Position numbers and translations under genes: made by a program. Under the pieces are notes generated by a model. It did no database searches. It was given only the letters and a program-made list of their open reading frames with translations, and had not been told where the DNA came from. From Rhodobiaceae bacterium UBA4490 (GTDB taxonomy: Bacteria; Pseudomonadota; Alphaproteobacteria; Parvibaculales; Parvibaculaceae), in NCBI GenBank assembly GCA_002389665.1, contig DGNO01000002.1, positions 257,624 to 321,623 of the forward strand: a DNA stretch of 64,000 nt. The letters run 5' to 3'. Positions 17,135 to 25,954 of this stretch are shown in pieces (position 1 is the first letter of the stretch; every line of letters starts with the position of its first letter).

Positions 17135-18052
17135 TTACTTGTTATGGAAGTTGAGCGGCAGCCCGGCGCGCGGCCAGGTGCATTTCACAAGCCGCCCCGT
17201 GGAGGACAGCGTCAGATACGCCGTCTTCAGGTCCTTGCCGCCGAAACAGATATTCGTGGTGATGAAATCGCCGGTCGCGAAATGCTCGATCTTCGAGCCG
17301 TCGGGCGAAATGGAGGTAATGCCGCCATTGAAGATCGTCGCGACACAGACATTGCCATCCGCATCGACCGCAAGGGAGTCGAAGAAATTAAGCCCCTGCG
17401 GCGCGCCCACGAAATTGCCCGGCAACGGCCCGTCGCTTTTCTTGATGACGCCCGGCTTTTCGATATCGAAGCCCCAAAGACGGCCCGGCACCGTGTCGGC
17501 CACATAAACGGTCTTTTCATCCGGCGAAAGGCCGACCCCGTTCGGGCTTTCGAGCGGAAACACCGCTTCGGTGATCATCGAGCCGTCGGGCTTTGCATAA
17601 TAAAGCGCGCCGCGGTCCTTGATGCGCCCGCGCGACTTGCCAAGATCGGTGAACCAGAACCCGCCTTCCTTATCGAAGACGATATCGTTCGGCCCGTTCA
17701 GGGGATTGCCATCGCATTCGGTGTAAAGCGTGTCGACTTTGCCGGTGGCCAGATCGACGCGCTCGATGCGCCCGCCCGAATAATTCGGCGCGATGTCGCC
17801 CGGAATGGTCAGCCCGTCCCGGTGATGCCACTCAAAGCCGCCATTGTTGCAAACATAAACCGCACCATCCGGCCCGATCGCCGCCCCGTTCGGCCCGCCG
17901 CCAAGATCGGCGATGACGTCCACTTTGCCGTCTTCGCTGACGCGGGTGAGCGTGCCCCGCTCGATCTCCACCAGAATGACGCTGCCATCGTCCATGGCAA
18001 TCGGCCCTTCGGGAAATTTCAGACCGCTGGCAATTTCTTCCATTTCGAGCAT
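17135..18052 (-). CDS. SMP-30/gluconolactonase family protein
   Basis: 305 residues forming a six-bladed beta-propeller by family similarity. Visible motifs include FPEGPIAMDDGSVILVEIERG, the metal-ligand segment NGPNDIVFDKEGGFWFTDLG and SPNGVGLSPDEKTVYVADT. Members hydrolyse sugar lactones or related esters with a divalent metal. No signal peptide is seen, so it is probably cytoplasmic. The substrate is unknown. It stands alone, separated from fghA by a REP-like inverted pair. Confidence 0.88.
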   Translation of the reverse strand: MLEMEEIASGLKFPEGPIAMDDGSVILVEIERGTLTRVSEDGKVDVIADLGGGPNGAAIGPDGAVYVCNNGGFEWHHRDGLTIPGDIAPNYSGGRIERVDLATGKVDTLYTECDGNPLNGPNDIVFDKEGGFWFTDLGKSRGRIKDRGALYYAKPDGSMITEAVFPLESPNGVGLSPDEKTVYVADTVPGRLWGFDIEKPGVIKKSDGPLPGNFVGAPQGLNFFDSLAVDADGNVCVATIFNGGITSISPDGSKIEHFATGDFITTNICFGGKDLKTAYLTLSSTGRLVKCTWPRAGLPLNFHNK

Positions 18053-18150
18053 GAAGCCCTCCCTGATTGTTGTTTTATGGGAGGCATTCTGTCAGGCCGG
18101 TGCGCCGATGACTAGGGGAGCGGATGCCACAACCATTTGCGGCACTCTAT

Positions 18151-18245
18151 GGACCCCGGGACAAGCCCGGGGTGACACTTGATGTGTGTAGCAACGCAGT
18201 GCCTCTCGCCCGCACAGCCGTCACCCCGGGCTTGTCCCGGGGTCC
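18151..18245. repeat. REP-like inverted pair (26-bp arms)
   Basis: A 26-base unit at 18151-18176 is repeated as its exact reverse complement at 18220-18245. Each unit is itself a quasi-palindrome (CCCCGGG-ACAAG-CCCGGGG). The 43 bases between hold nothing recognisable. This is the layout of a bacterial interspersed mosaic element, and units of this type are frequent between genes in alphaproteobacteria. It may protect or terminate the upstream fghA message. Confidence 0.85.
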
Positions 18246-18278
18246 GTGAAGCATATCCCCATGCCGCAGCGTAAGAGA

Positions 18279-19121
18279 TCAGCTCAGCCGCACCCGGTGA
18301 AATTCCAGATGATCTTCGATGAAGGACTGAATGAAGAAATAGGAATGATCATAGCCTTCCTGCCGGCGCAGGATGAGGCGCTGGCCGGCCTTCTCGCACG
18401 CTTCCTCGAAAAGCGCAGGCTTTAATTGCTCTTCAAGAAACCCGTCGGCCATCCCCTGATCGATGAGAATTTCATCGAAGGCATAGCAGGCCGCGCCGCT
18501 CTCCATCAAAAGCGCCGCGTCATGGGCGGTCCAGGCGGCCCGGTTCTTACCGAGATAGGCACTGAACGCTTTCTCACCCCAGGGACAGCGCGTCGGGGAG
18601 ACGATGGGTGCAAAGGCCGAGACGGAGCGGAAAAGATCCGGATGTTTCAGCGCAAGCGTCAGCGCGCCGTGCCCGCCCATGGAATGGCCGGAAACTCCGC
18701 GCCGTTCCATATCGAGCGGAAAGTTCGCGCTCAGCACATCCTGCAGATCGCGGGTGATGTAGCTTTCCATTTTGAAGTGCGCCGCCCAGGGCGCCTCGCG
18801 CGCATCAAGATAAAAGCCCGCGCCCTGGCCAAGGTCATAGGCTTCGTCATTGGCGACGCCTTCGCCGCGCGGGCTCGTATCGGGCGCGGCGATGGCAAGG
18901 CCGAGCTCACTTGCCTTGCGGTAAGCGCCGGCCTTCGTGGTGAAATTGTCTTCCGTGCAGGTAAGGCCCGAGAGCCAGACAAGCAGCGGGAACGGGCCCA
19001 CTCCTTCCGGCAAGAAAAGCGAAAAGCGCATGGGGGTGCCCGTTGCCGCCGAACCGTGGCGGCAAATGAGAACGCGCCCGTCAAAACAGCGGTGCTCTTC
19101 GAGAATTTCCAGATCGCTCAT
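18279..19121 (-). CDS. fghA: S-formylglutathione hydrolase
   Basis: 280 residues, typical length. It hydrolyses S-formylglutathione to formate and glutathione in formaldehyde detoxification. The esterase-D nucleophile motif GHSMGGHG places the catalytic serine at S147; WLSGLTCTEDNF (about 49-60) and the conserved GYDHSYFFIQSFIEDH near the C-terminus, with the catalytic histidine, are present. Its start overlaps the adhC stop (TGATG), so the two detoxification steps are coupled. Confidence 0.96.
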   Translation of the reverse strand: MSDLEILEEHRCFDGRVLICRHGSAATGTPMRFSLFLPEGVGPFPLLVWLSGLTCTEDNFTTKAGAYRKASELGLAIAAPDTSPRGEGVANDEAYDLGQGAGFYLDAREAPWAAHFKMESYITRDLQDVLSANFPLDMERRGVSGHSMGGHGALTLALKHPDLFRSVSAFAPIVSPTRCPWGEKAFSAYLGKNRAAWTAHDAALLMESGAACYAFDEILIDQGMADGFLEEQLKPALFEEACEKAGQRLILRRQEGYDHSYFFIQSFIEDHLEFHRVRLS

Positions 19122-20230
19122 CAGTAAACCACGACGGAACGGATGGAATGTCCCTCATGCATGAGATCGAAGCCCTTGTTGATCTCCTCAAGCGGCATCG
19201 TATGCGTGATCAGATCGTCGATATTGATCTTCCCGTCCATATACCAATCGACGATTTTGGGCACGTCCGTGCGCCCGCGCGCACCGCCAAAGGCCGAGCC
19301 TTTCCAGGTCCGCCCGGTAACAAGCTGGAAGGGACGTGTCGAAATTTCCTGGCCCGCGCCTGCAACGCCGATGATAACGCTCTCGCCCCAGCCCTTATGG
19401 CAGCATTCAAGCGCCTGGCGCATCGTGTCCGTGCGCCCGATACATTCAAAGCTCCAATCCGCGCCGCCGCCCGTCAGCTCCACAAGATGGGCGACAAGAT
19501 CGCCGCTCACTTCTTTCGGATTGACGAAATCGGTCATGCCGAATTTTTCAGCGAGCGGTTTTTTCGCCGGATTGATATCGACGCCGACGATCTGATCCGC
19601 GCCCACCATCCGCGCGCCCTGAATGACATTGAGCCCGATGCCGCCGAGCCCGAACACGACGACCCGCGCGCCCGGCGTCACCTTGGCGGTGTTGACCACC
19701 GCGCCGATGCCGGTCGTCACGCCGCAGCCGATATAGCAAATCTTGTCGAAAGGCGCGTCTTTACGGATTTTCGCCAGCGCGATTTCCGGCAGCACCGTGT
19801 AATTGGCGAAGGTCGAGCAGCCCATGTAATGAAAGATCGGCTTGCCCTTATAGGAAAAGCGGCTCGTGCCGTCCGGCATCAAGCCCTGGCCCTGCGTCGT
19901 GCGGATCGCCTGGCAGAGATTGGTTTTGGGGTTGAGGCAATAATCGCACTCCCGGCACTCGGGCGTATAAAGCGGGATGACGTGATCGCCCGGCTTGAGC
20001 GAGGTCACGCCCGGTCCGCACTCGGCAACGACGCCCGCCCCTTCATGGCCGAAGATGGAGGGGAAAAGCCCTTCCGGGTCCTCGCCCGAAAGCGTGAAGG
20101 CATCGGTATGGCAAATACCGCTCGCCTTGATCTCCACCAGAACTTCGCCGGCTTTCGGCCCTTCCAGTTGAACCGTCTCGATCTCAAGCGGTTTTCCTGC
20201 TTCGAAAGCGACTGCCGCGCGCACGTCCAT
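19121..20230 (-). CDS. adhC: S-(hydroxymethyl)glutathione dehydrogenase / class III alcohol dehydrogenase
   Basis: 369 residues. It oxidises S-hydroxymethylglutathione to S-formylglutathione with NAD+, and in this family also reduces S-nitrosoglutathione. Catalytic zinc ligands C40 (GICHTDA) and H62 (GHEGAG) and structural zinc cysteines C92, C95, C98 and C106 are visible, as is the Rossmann motif [15 protein letters not shown]. The arginine-containing [13 protein letters not shown] is typical of class III. It is first in the adhC-fghA operon. Confidence 0.97.
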   Translation of the reverse strand: MDVRAAVAFEAGKPLEIETVQLEGPKAGEVLVEIKASGICHTDAFTLSGEDPEGLFPSIFGHEGAGVVAECGPGVTSLKPGDHVIPLYTPECRECDYCLNPKTNLCQAIRTTQGQGLMPDGTSRFSYKGKPIFHYMGCSTFANYTVLPEIALAKIRKDAPFDKICYIGCGVTTGIGAVVNTAKVTPGARVVVFGLGGIGLNVIQGARMVGADQIVGVDINPAKKPLAEKFGMTDFVNPKEVSGDLVAHLVELTGGGADWSFECIGRTDTMRQALECCHKGWGESVIIGVAGAGQEISTRPFQLVTGRTWKGSAFGGARGRTDVPKIVDWYMDGKINIDDLITHTMPLEEINKGFDLMHEGHSIRSVVVY

Positions 20231-20332
20231 GGGGGGCTCTCCCTAATTGGGTTCTGATTCCGGCGGGCATTGTCGGCAGCCAGCCCTCAACATGCAAGGC
20301 CGGGTCTTGGGCAAAGAGGCGAAAAGCGCGCG

Positions 20333-20731
20333 CTACCAGACCGTCTCGAAACTTTCTTCCAGATAACCAAGCCAGCTTTCCACCCGGTACTTGTTGCCGC
20401 CGAAATCGGGCAGCGCCGTTTCAGAGCGCGAATAAATGGCGATGCTGGATTTGCCCTCGCCTTCCGCGCAAGCCTGGAAGGTCACGATCTCGGGCAGATT
20501 GAGAAAGAAGGAGCGCTGCACATAAGTGTGCTGGCCTTCTTCTTTGTCCTGCAGCCGCTCGACCATGCCGGGCTCAAGCTTGATGAGCCGGAGAAGCCGT
20601 TCCTCGACAGCTTCCGGCGGCGCGCTGAAAACGGGTGAATAGCGATGCGGCACCGCCGCCTGGCAAAGGCCCTGCGGCGCAACGAGGTAATGGCTCGCGG
20701 CAAAAGGAAGGGTCAGTGTTTTAAATTCCAT
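20333..20731 (-). CDS. DUF1499-like conserved protein, copy 1
   Basis: 132 residues beginning MEFKTLTLPFAASHYLVAPQ. I assign it tentatively to the DUF1499-like proteins. The same order of motifs occurs in the next gene: TLTL-YLVAP-GLC at the start, a central HxxVQR (HTYVQRS), then YSR and GGNK near the end. No signal peptide or membrane helix is visible, so it may be cytoplasmic. Function unknown. The ATG at 20731 aligns with the start of the paralogue; the frame runs further upstream without similarity. Confidence 0.7.
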   Translation of the reverse strand: MEFKTLTLPFAASHYLVAPQGLCQAAVPHRYSPVFSAPPEAVEERLLRLIKLEPGMVERLQDKEEGQHTYVQRSFFLNLPEIVTFQACAEGEGKSSIAIYSRSETALPDFGGNKYRVESWLGYLEESFETVW

Positions 20732-20869
20732 GGGGCACGCGCTCTTGTCTAAAGGCGCGGCAGGCCACCACGAACTGCCGGATCTGTTGCGGAAACTCTC
20801 TCTACGCACACGTTACGTACTGATACCCGCGCTCTTAATGCGGCGCTTGTCCCAGCCGGCGCGGACCTC

Positions 20870-21268
20870 TCACCCCTGCCGCCGCACTGCCTCTTCCAGC
20901 TTGGCGAGCCAACCGTCGATCCGCTTCTTATTCGCCCCGAGGTCGGACCAACCATAGACCGAGCGGCTGTAAAGCGCGAGGGTGGATTTGCCGCCCTCCA
21001 CTTCCAGCGCCTCGAACGTGATCCAGTCGGGAAAACCGAGAAGCGCCGTGCGCTGAACGACTTCATGCTGGCCGGGCGCCGTTTCCACATTGCGCCGGCG
21101 CGTGCGTGGCTGCTTGAGAATAAGACCGCTCATCAGCGCATCGAGCTTTTCGCGGCTCATGGAAAATACCGGGGCCGTGCGATGGGGCGTCGCGTTCTCG
21201 CAAAGCCCTTCCGGGGCGACGAGATACTGATTGGGAGAGGGCCTCAGCGTCAGCGTTCTGAAATTCAT
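20870..21268 (-). CDS. DUF1499-like conserved protein, copy 2
   Basis: 132 residues, exactly the length of copy 1. By eye the two align end to end without gaps, sharing FxTLTL, YLVAPxGLC, PVFS, GQHxxVQR, ALYSR or AIYSR, and a lysine-bearing (G/A)NK motif followed by W-L. This copy has RRRNVETAPG where copy 1 has MVERLQDKEE. It appears to be a tandem duplication that has since diverged. The ATG at 21268 was chosen because it aligns with copy 1. It lies 35 bases after folA on the same strand. Confidence 0.7.
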   Translation of the reverse strand: MNFRTLTLRPSPNQYLVAPEGLCENATPHRTAPVFSMSREKLDALMSGLILKQPRTRRRNVETAPGQHEVVQRTALLGFPDWITFEALEVEGGKSTLALYSRSVYGWSDLGANKKRIDGWLAKLEEAVRRQG

Positions 21269-21303
21269 CTGTCTTGTCCCTCTCATCCGCCGGCCCTTGA
21301 CAT

Positions 21304-21810
21304 CTAGCGGCGCTCATAAATAACGATGGAAAAATCCGCGCTGTCTTTTTCTCCGGCGGCATGGCGGGTGCGCGAGACCTCGCGCCACTCCCCCTCATCG
21401 AAATCGGGAAAATGAACATCCCCCTCCGGGCGCGCATGCACTTCCGTAATATAGAGCCGCGTCGCCCTGGGGAAAGCGGCGCGGTAAATCTGCGCCCCGC
21501 CGATAATGGCGACTTCATCGACGCCGAGTTCACGGGCGAGCGCCGCGCCGCGCGTGAGCGCTGCGTCCACGGAGCCCGCAACCTCGGCCCCTTCCGCCTG
21601 AAAGCCCGCCTGGCCCGTCACCACGATATTGGGGCGGCCCGGCAAAGGCTTTCTCGGCAGCGAGTCCCAGGTCTTGCGGCCCATGATGATGGGCTTGCCC
21701 AGCGTCACCGCCTTGAAATGCTTCATGTCGCCGGAAATTTTCCAGGGCAGATCCCCCCCCTGCCCGATCACGCCATTCTCAGCAATGGCGACCACGAAAG
21801 AGATATGCAT
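21304..21810 (-). CDS. folA: Dihydrofolate reductase
   Basis: 168 residues. It reduces dihydrofolate to tetrahydrofolate with NADPH. The N-terminal ISFVVAIAENGVIGQGGDLPW carries the Trp and active-site loop, with the acidic residue in SGDMKHFK; GKPIIMGRKTWDSLP and the NADPH-binding GGAQIYRAA are also standard. It follows thyA by 12 bases, the classic pairing, since ThyA produces the dihydrofolate that FolA recycles. Confidence 0.97.
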   Translation of the reverse strand: MHISFVVAIAENGVIGQGGDLPWKISGDMKHFKAVTLGKPIIMGRKTWDSLPRKPLPGRPNIVVTGQAGFQAEGAEVAGSVDAALTRGAALARELGVDEVAIIGGAQIYRAAFPRATRLYITEVHARPEGDVHFPDFDEGEWREVSRTRHAAGEKDSADFSIVIYERR

Positions 21811-21822
21811 ATCCCGGCCCGC

Positions 21823-22617
21823 CTAAACTGCGACCGGGGCAGCGATATGCGGGTGGGGGTCGTATCCCACCAGTTCGAAATCATCATAGGTGAAATCGAA
21901 AATGCTTTTCACATCCGGATTGATCTTCATCTGCGGCAAGGGGCGCGGGTCGCGCTGAAGTTGCTTGTCCGCTTGTTCCAGATGATTGAGATAAAGATGC
22001 GCATCGCCGAATGTGTGGATGAACTCGCCGGGCTCCAGCCCCGTCACCTGCGCGATCATCATGGTGAGCAGCGCGTAAGACGCGATGTTGAAGGGCACGC
22101 CGAGGAAAATATCCGCCGAGCGCTGATAGAGCTGGCAGGAAAGTTTGCCGTCCGCCACATAGAACTGGAAGAGGCAGTGGCAGGGCGGCAGCGCCATGTG
22201 ATCGACATCGGCCACGTTCCAGGCCGAAACGATGAGCCGGCGTGAATCCGGGTTGTTCTCGATCTGCTGAATGACGTTTTTGATCTGGTCGATCTTCGTG
22301 CCATCGGGCGCGGGCCAGCTGCGCCATTGATGGCCGTAAACGGGACCGAGATCGCCGCTCTCATCCGCCCATTCATCCCAGATGCGCACGCCGTTCGCTT
22401 TCAGATAGGCGATATTCGTGTCGCCCGCCAGAAACCAGAGCAGCTCATGGATGATGGATTTCAGATGCAGCTTCTTCGTCGTCACCAGCGGAAAGCCCTC
22501 CGAAAGATCGAAGCGCATCTGGTGGCCGAAGACGGAGCGCGTGCCGGTGCCGGTCCGGTCGGACTTTTCCACCCCTTTGTCGCGCACCAGCCGCATCAGA
22601 TCGAGATATTGCTGCAT
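21823..22617 (-). CDS. thyA: Thymidylate synthase
   Basis: 264 residues, the same length as the E. coli enzyme. It methylates dUMP to dTMP using methylene-tetrahydrofolate. The catalytic cysteine is C146 in [16 protein letters not shown] (21-26), [11 protein letters not shown] and [13 protein letters not shown] are present. The start MQQYLDLM is the family standard; the frame continues upstream to 22812 without similarity. It is divergent from the dipeptidase gene across 130 bases. Confidence 0.98.
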   Translation of the reverse strand: MQQYLDLMRLVRDKGVEKSDRTGTGTRSVFGHQMRFDLSEGFPLVTTKKLHLKSIIHELLWFLAGDTNIAYLKANGVRIWDEWADESGDLGPVYGHQWRSWPAPDGTKIDQIKNVIQQIENNPDSRRLIVSAWNVADVDHMALPPCHCLFQFYVADGKLSCQLYQRSADIFLGVPFNIASYALLTMMIAQVTGLEPGEFIHTFGDAHLYLNHLEQADKQLQRDPRPLPQMKINPDVKSIFDFTYDDFELVGYDPHPHIAAPVAV

Positions 22618-22747
22618 CGGGCCCTTCCTGATTCTTTCGCCCGCCAGTCTAGCGCCCCCGCTCCGCTTGAGCCAGAATGGCGGCCAGCACAGGGGCGCAA
22701 GAAATGCCCCGCCCGGCAAAAAGCTGGGGAAAAATGGGGAGCAGAAA

Positions 22748-23914
22748 GTGAAAAAAGCAGTTTTGATCGGGCTCGGCCTTGTGGTGGCCGCCGCCGTCGC
22801 CGCCCTTGTCATCGTGCCGGGCTATCTGGAAAGCACCACGAATGTGGTCGAGGAACACGCCCCTTACGAGATCGGGGAGGCCTCCTCCGCGCTGCATGAA
22901 AGCCTCGTCATCGCCGATCTGCACTCCGACACGCTGCTCTGGGCCCGCGATCCCTTGTCGAGAGCCGATCGCGGCCATGTGGATGTGCCCCGCCTCGTGG
23001 ACGGCAATGTGGCGCTGCAGGTCTTCTCCGTCGTCACCAAAGTGCCCCAGGGTCTGAACTATGACGAGAACACCGCCGATAGCGACCAGATCACCCTGCT
23101 TGCCATGGTGCAGCGCTGGCCGGCACGCACCTGGCGCAGCCTCCTGGAGCGCGCGCTTTATCAGGCGGACAAACTAAAGGCCGCGGAAGAAGATGCGCCC
23201 GACGCGCTGAAAGTCGTGCGCACGAACGCCGATCTGGAAGAGGTTTTGAGCGCACGCACCGAAGGCAAGGAGATTGTCGCCGGGCTGCTGGCGACCGAAG
23301 GGCTTCATCCGCTCGAAGGCGACGTGGCCAATGTGAAAGTGCTCTATGACGCAGGCTACCGGATGATGGGCCTGCATCATTTCTTCGACAATAAGCTGGG
23401 CGGCTCGCTGCACGGGCTTTCCGGCGCCGGGCTCACCGATTTCGGCAAGGAGGTCGTGCGCGAGCTGGAAGCGCAAGGCATCATGATCGATGTCGCTCAT
23501 TCCTCCCCCGCCGTGGTGGAGGATGTGCTGGCGATGACGGATAGCCCAATCTTCGTATCTCACACGGGCGTCAAAGGCGCCTGCAACACCGCGCGCAACC
23601 TCGAAGATGATTTGATGAAGCGCATCGCCGAACGCGGCGGCGTCATCGGCATCGGTTATTGGGACGGCGCGGTCTGCAAGATCGATCCGGCGAATGTCGT
23701 CAAATCCCTGCGCTATGCCGCCGACCTTCTGGGCGCCGATCATGTCGGCCTCGGCTCGGACTATGATGGCGGCACGACAGTTCTTTTCGACACGTCCGAA
23801 CTTGCCGTCCTGACGGAGGAAATGCGCAAGGCCGGTTTCACGGATGAGGAAATCCGCAAGATTATGGGCGGCAATGTCATCCGCGTCTTCAAGGAGCAAT
23901 TGCCCGCGGGCTAA
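22748..23914 (+). CDS. Membrane dipeptidase-like protein, peptidase family M19
   Basis: 388 residues with a GTG start at 22748, preceded by GGGGAG. An N-terminal hydrophobic segment (residues 3-24) would anchor or export it. The binuclear zinc site is recognisable: HSD at 59-61 in [14 protein letters not shown], the bridging acid in LLATEG, histidines in DVAHSSP and VSHTG, and GLGSDYDGG for the aspartate. The family cleaves dipeptides, including some with D-residues. It ends 9 bases from the converging DUF1287 gene. Confidence 0.9.
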   Translation: MKKAVLIGLGLVVAAAVAALVIVPGYLESTTNVVEEHAPYEIGEASSALHESLVIADLHSDTLLWARDPLSRADRGHVDVPRLVDGNVALQVFSVVTKVPQGLNYDENTADSDQITLLAMVQRWPARTWRSLLERALYQADKLKAAEEDAPDALKVVRTNADLEEVLSARTEGKEIVAGLLATEGLHPLEGDVANVKVLYDAGYRMMGLHHFFDNKLGGSLHGLSGAGLTDFGKEVVRELEAQGIMIDVAHSSPAVVEDVLAMTDSPIFVSHTGVKGACNTARNLEDDLMKRIAERGGVIGIGYWDGAVCKIDPANVVKSLRYAADLLGADHVGLGSDYDGGTTVLFDTSELAVLTEEMRKAGFTDEEIRKIMGGNVIRVFKEQLPAG

Positions 23915-23923
23915 GCCTGCCCC

Positions 23924-24586
23924 TCAAGCGGCAAGCGTGCGGAAACGGAAATGGCCCGTCTCGGGGAAAAGCCCGAGCCAGTCGCCATATTCCGTGCCGC
24001 GGCCCATATTGTGAATGATGCGGCGGCGCCCGGTGAGCGGTGAGGTTTTCGCGCTCACCACCACGATATGCGGGCGGCCGAAGACGTTCTGCGTCACAAG
24101 ATCGCCGGGCCTGTAACTGTCATCTTTCACCTCCGCTCCCTGGCGGGTAAAAAACGCGGCAAGGTTCGGCACGCGCCGGTGATCGATATTGGGGTCGGGT
24201 TTTTTGAGACCCCAATGGGGCGGATAGTCGGCAAACGCGGCGCGCATGTCTTCATGTACCAGCTCCTGCAAATCGAGGCCGAGCCCGGCCCGGTAGGCGC
24301 GGATCACCACATCTGTGCACACGCCCCGCTCCAGCGGCACATCGCCGCCCGGATAATCGATCCGGGCATAGGAAGGATCGTAGCGCCGGGTGACGCCGAT
24401 CTGGGCCTCCGCCGCGATGATAAGCTGGCGCGCGGGCTCTGGCAGATCTTCACTCAAAACCGCGCCGGGCACCTCCCCCGCCTCGGACGAGCCGGCGCAG
24501 CCGGGCATGGAAAAAAGCGCGCCGCCCGTCAAAGCGCCGCTGAAAAGAGTACCGAAGCCGCCGAGAACCTTCCTGCGCGTTATCAT
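23924..24586 (-). CDS. DUF1287 family exported protein
   Basis: 220 residues. The N-terminus MITRRKVLGGFGTLFSG has a twin-arginine-like motif and a hydrophobic core, ending near C30 (SMPGC), which could be a lipidation site although the lipobox is imperfect. The mature part contains the DUF1287 landmarks: RYDPSYARIDYPGGDVP, GVCTDVVIRAYRAGL with a likely nucleophilic cysteine, GRPHIVVV, and IIHNMGRG. These recall papain-like (NlpC/P60-type) folds, so a cysteine hydrolase acting in the envelope is a reasonable guess. Confidence 0.82.
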   Translation of the reverse strand: MITRRKVLGGFGTLFSGALTGGALFSMPGCAGSSEAGEVPGAVLSEDLPEPARQLIIAAEAQIGVTRRYDPSYARIDYPGGDVPLERGVCTDVVIRAYRAGLGLDLQELVHEDMRAAFADYPPHWGLKKPDPNIDHRRVPNLAAFFTRQGAEVKDDSYRPGDLVTQNVFGRPHIVVVSAKTSPLTGRRRIIHNMGRGTEYGDWLGLFPETGHFRFRTLAA

Positions 24587-24776
24587 CGCACCGCCCTTTA
24601 TTCTTAAAGTCAGTGCCCCGCGCCCGAAGACATTCAAACGGCGGGAAATGGCGGCAATGGGGAGCAAAAAGGGCAAGAATGTGCCGGGCGCGGGCTTGTT
24701 GCAGAAAGCACAAGACTTCCTTCGGTCAGGCGCCCTTCACCCTTTATTTGCCGCTCATGATGCTTATATTACGCCT

Positions 24777-25104
24777 GTCGGCATTGCCGACTATGGCGAT
24801 AAACGGACTACGCAATAAGCCTATCGGACCCGGGGGCAGTACCCGGCGCCTCCACCAATATTCCCGCGCTTGAAACGGTTTTGCGGGCTTCAGGGGGGCG
24901 AAACAGGATCGACGAGGGTGTAAAGGTAGTTTTTTCGCTCGGCATGGTAGCCACCGTTATCGGGCCAAACTTGATAGTTGCCAACGACAACTATGCTGAA
25001 GCACGTCTCGCTGCCTAAGCAGTGCGACAGCTTCGAATTAAGCCCTAGCCGTTAGCACGGTTAGGCGGGGTTCGAGGGCACCTGGCAACAGAAGCCCTCA
25101 CTTA
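24777..25104 (+). ncRNA. ssrA: tmRNA, permuted two-piece form
   Basis: The acceptor piece comes first: T-stem CCGGG/CCCGG (24830-24834, 24842-24846) around a 7-base loop, then CGCCTCC (24847-24853), A and CCA ending at 24857. A 36-base spacer with a short hairpin follows and would be removed. The coding piece begins GGGGGCG at 24894, pairing with CGCCTCC to make the acceptor stem, and contains the tag frame ANDNYAEARLAA stop at 24980-25018, entered on a resume codon rather than an ATG. Helices at 25044-25065 and 25074-25099 are visible. The boundaries are estimates: a TATATT at 24765-24770 could be the -10, and hairpin GTCGGC/GCCGAC (24777-24791) lies at the 5' end. It rescues stalled ribosomes. 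Confidence 0.93.
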
Positions 25105-25189
25105 ATTTCCCTCCGGTTTTGCGCGCGCCTAAGCGTCTTTCGGCAATTTGCGGCCTATATAGGGTTAAAGCTGTGGCCGCGCGGCAACG

Positions 25190-25264
25190 CCGCTTTGACA
25201 CCGCTGCCCGGATGCACTAGCTCCCTTGCCAGCCCGCCGGGGGCAAGGCAGGCTTGCAAAGCGG
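25190..25264 (+). other. Folded element between ssrA and sspB
   Basis: An outer stem CCGCTTTG/CAAAGCGG (25190-25197, 25257-25264) encloses an inner stem CCTTGCC/GGCAAGG (25224-25230, 25242-25248). It lies 40 bases before the sspB start, and upstream is a perfect CCTATATAGG palindrome (25154-25163). It could be part of the sspB 5' leader or the ssrA precursor tail. Function unknown. Confidence 0.4.
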
Positions 25265-25305
25265 CAAATTTGGCAGATTCGGCAAAAGGTTGAGGTTGAA
25301 CACCC

Positions 25306-25800
25306 ATGGCTGACACCCCCTCCCAAGATCTCATGCGCTACGATTTGATGGCGCAGGAAGCGCTGAAAGGCGTGGTGCGCAAATCGCTGGAGATTGCGGG
25401 CAAGGAAGGGCTGCCGGGCGAGCACCATTTCTACATCTCCTTCCGTACCGACGCGCCGGGCGTACAGATCTCCGACCGGCTGAAAGAGCAATATCCGGAA
25501 GAAATCACCATCGTGCTCCAGCACCAGTTCTGGGATCTGGACGTCTCCGAGAAGGGATTTTCGGTCAATCTCTCCTTCAACAAGGTGCCGGAACGGCTGG
25601 TGGTGCCCTTCTCCGCGCTTCTGGGCTTTTTCGATCCTTCCGTCCAGTTCGGCCTGCAATTCGCGCAAGGCGAGGACGCTGCGGCGGATGAGGAACTGGA
25701 ACCGGCGCAAGAGCCGGGCACCGAGGATGCCGAAAGCCCGGCGCCTGGCGAAGCGGGCGGCGACGTGGTCAGCCTCGACGCTTTCCGCAAGAACAAATAA
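25306..25800 (+). CDS. sspB: SspB-type adaptor for ClpXP (alphaproteobacterial form)
   Basis: 164 residues beginning MADTPSQDLMRYDLMAQEALKGV. About residues 1-120 form the SspB-like tag-binding domain (HHFYISFRTDAPGVQISDRL, VLQHQFWDLDV, FNKVPERLVVPFSALLGFFDP). An acidic Ala/Glu/Pro-rich linker (about 125-150) leads to a short conserved tail, VVSLDAFRKNK, of the kind that docks to the ClpX zinc-binding domain. SspB captures ssrA-tagged proteins and hands them to ClpXP. It is encoded directly after the tmRNA gene, which places tag-maker and tag-reader side by side. Confidence 0.92.
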   Translation: MADTPSQDLMRYDLMAQEALKGVVRKSLEIAGKEGLPGEHHFYISFRTDAPGVQISDRLKEQYPEEITIVLQHQFWDLDVSEKGFSVNLSFNKVPERLVVPFSALLGFFDPSVQFGLQFAQGEDAAADEELEPAQEPGTEDAESPAPGEAGGDVVSLDAFRKNK

Positions 25801-25954
25801 CAGGCCCGCTTGGGCTCTCTTCCCACCCCTCGGCAAAGCAGTGCACGGTCCCCCGCTTGGCGCTCCCGCTCCTGCGTGCTAAATCAGCCTCCAAAATCGC
25901 CCATCCGCCTGGTGCGGGCGGGCCATGACGCCGTATTTCAGGGAGATCCCACTC

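Noticed and set aside
24390..24873. Plus-strand frames over the DUF1287 start and the tmRNA acceptor piece
   Set aside because: They overlap an assigned gene and a structural RNA, and no protein motif is present.
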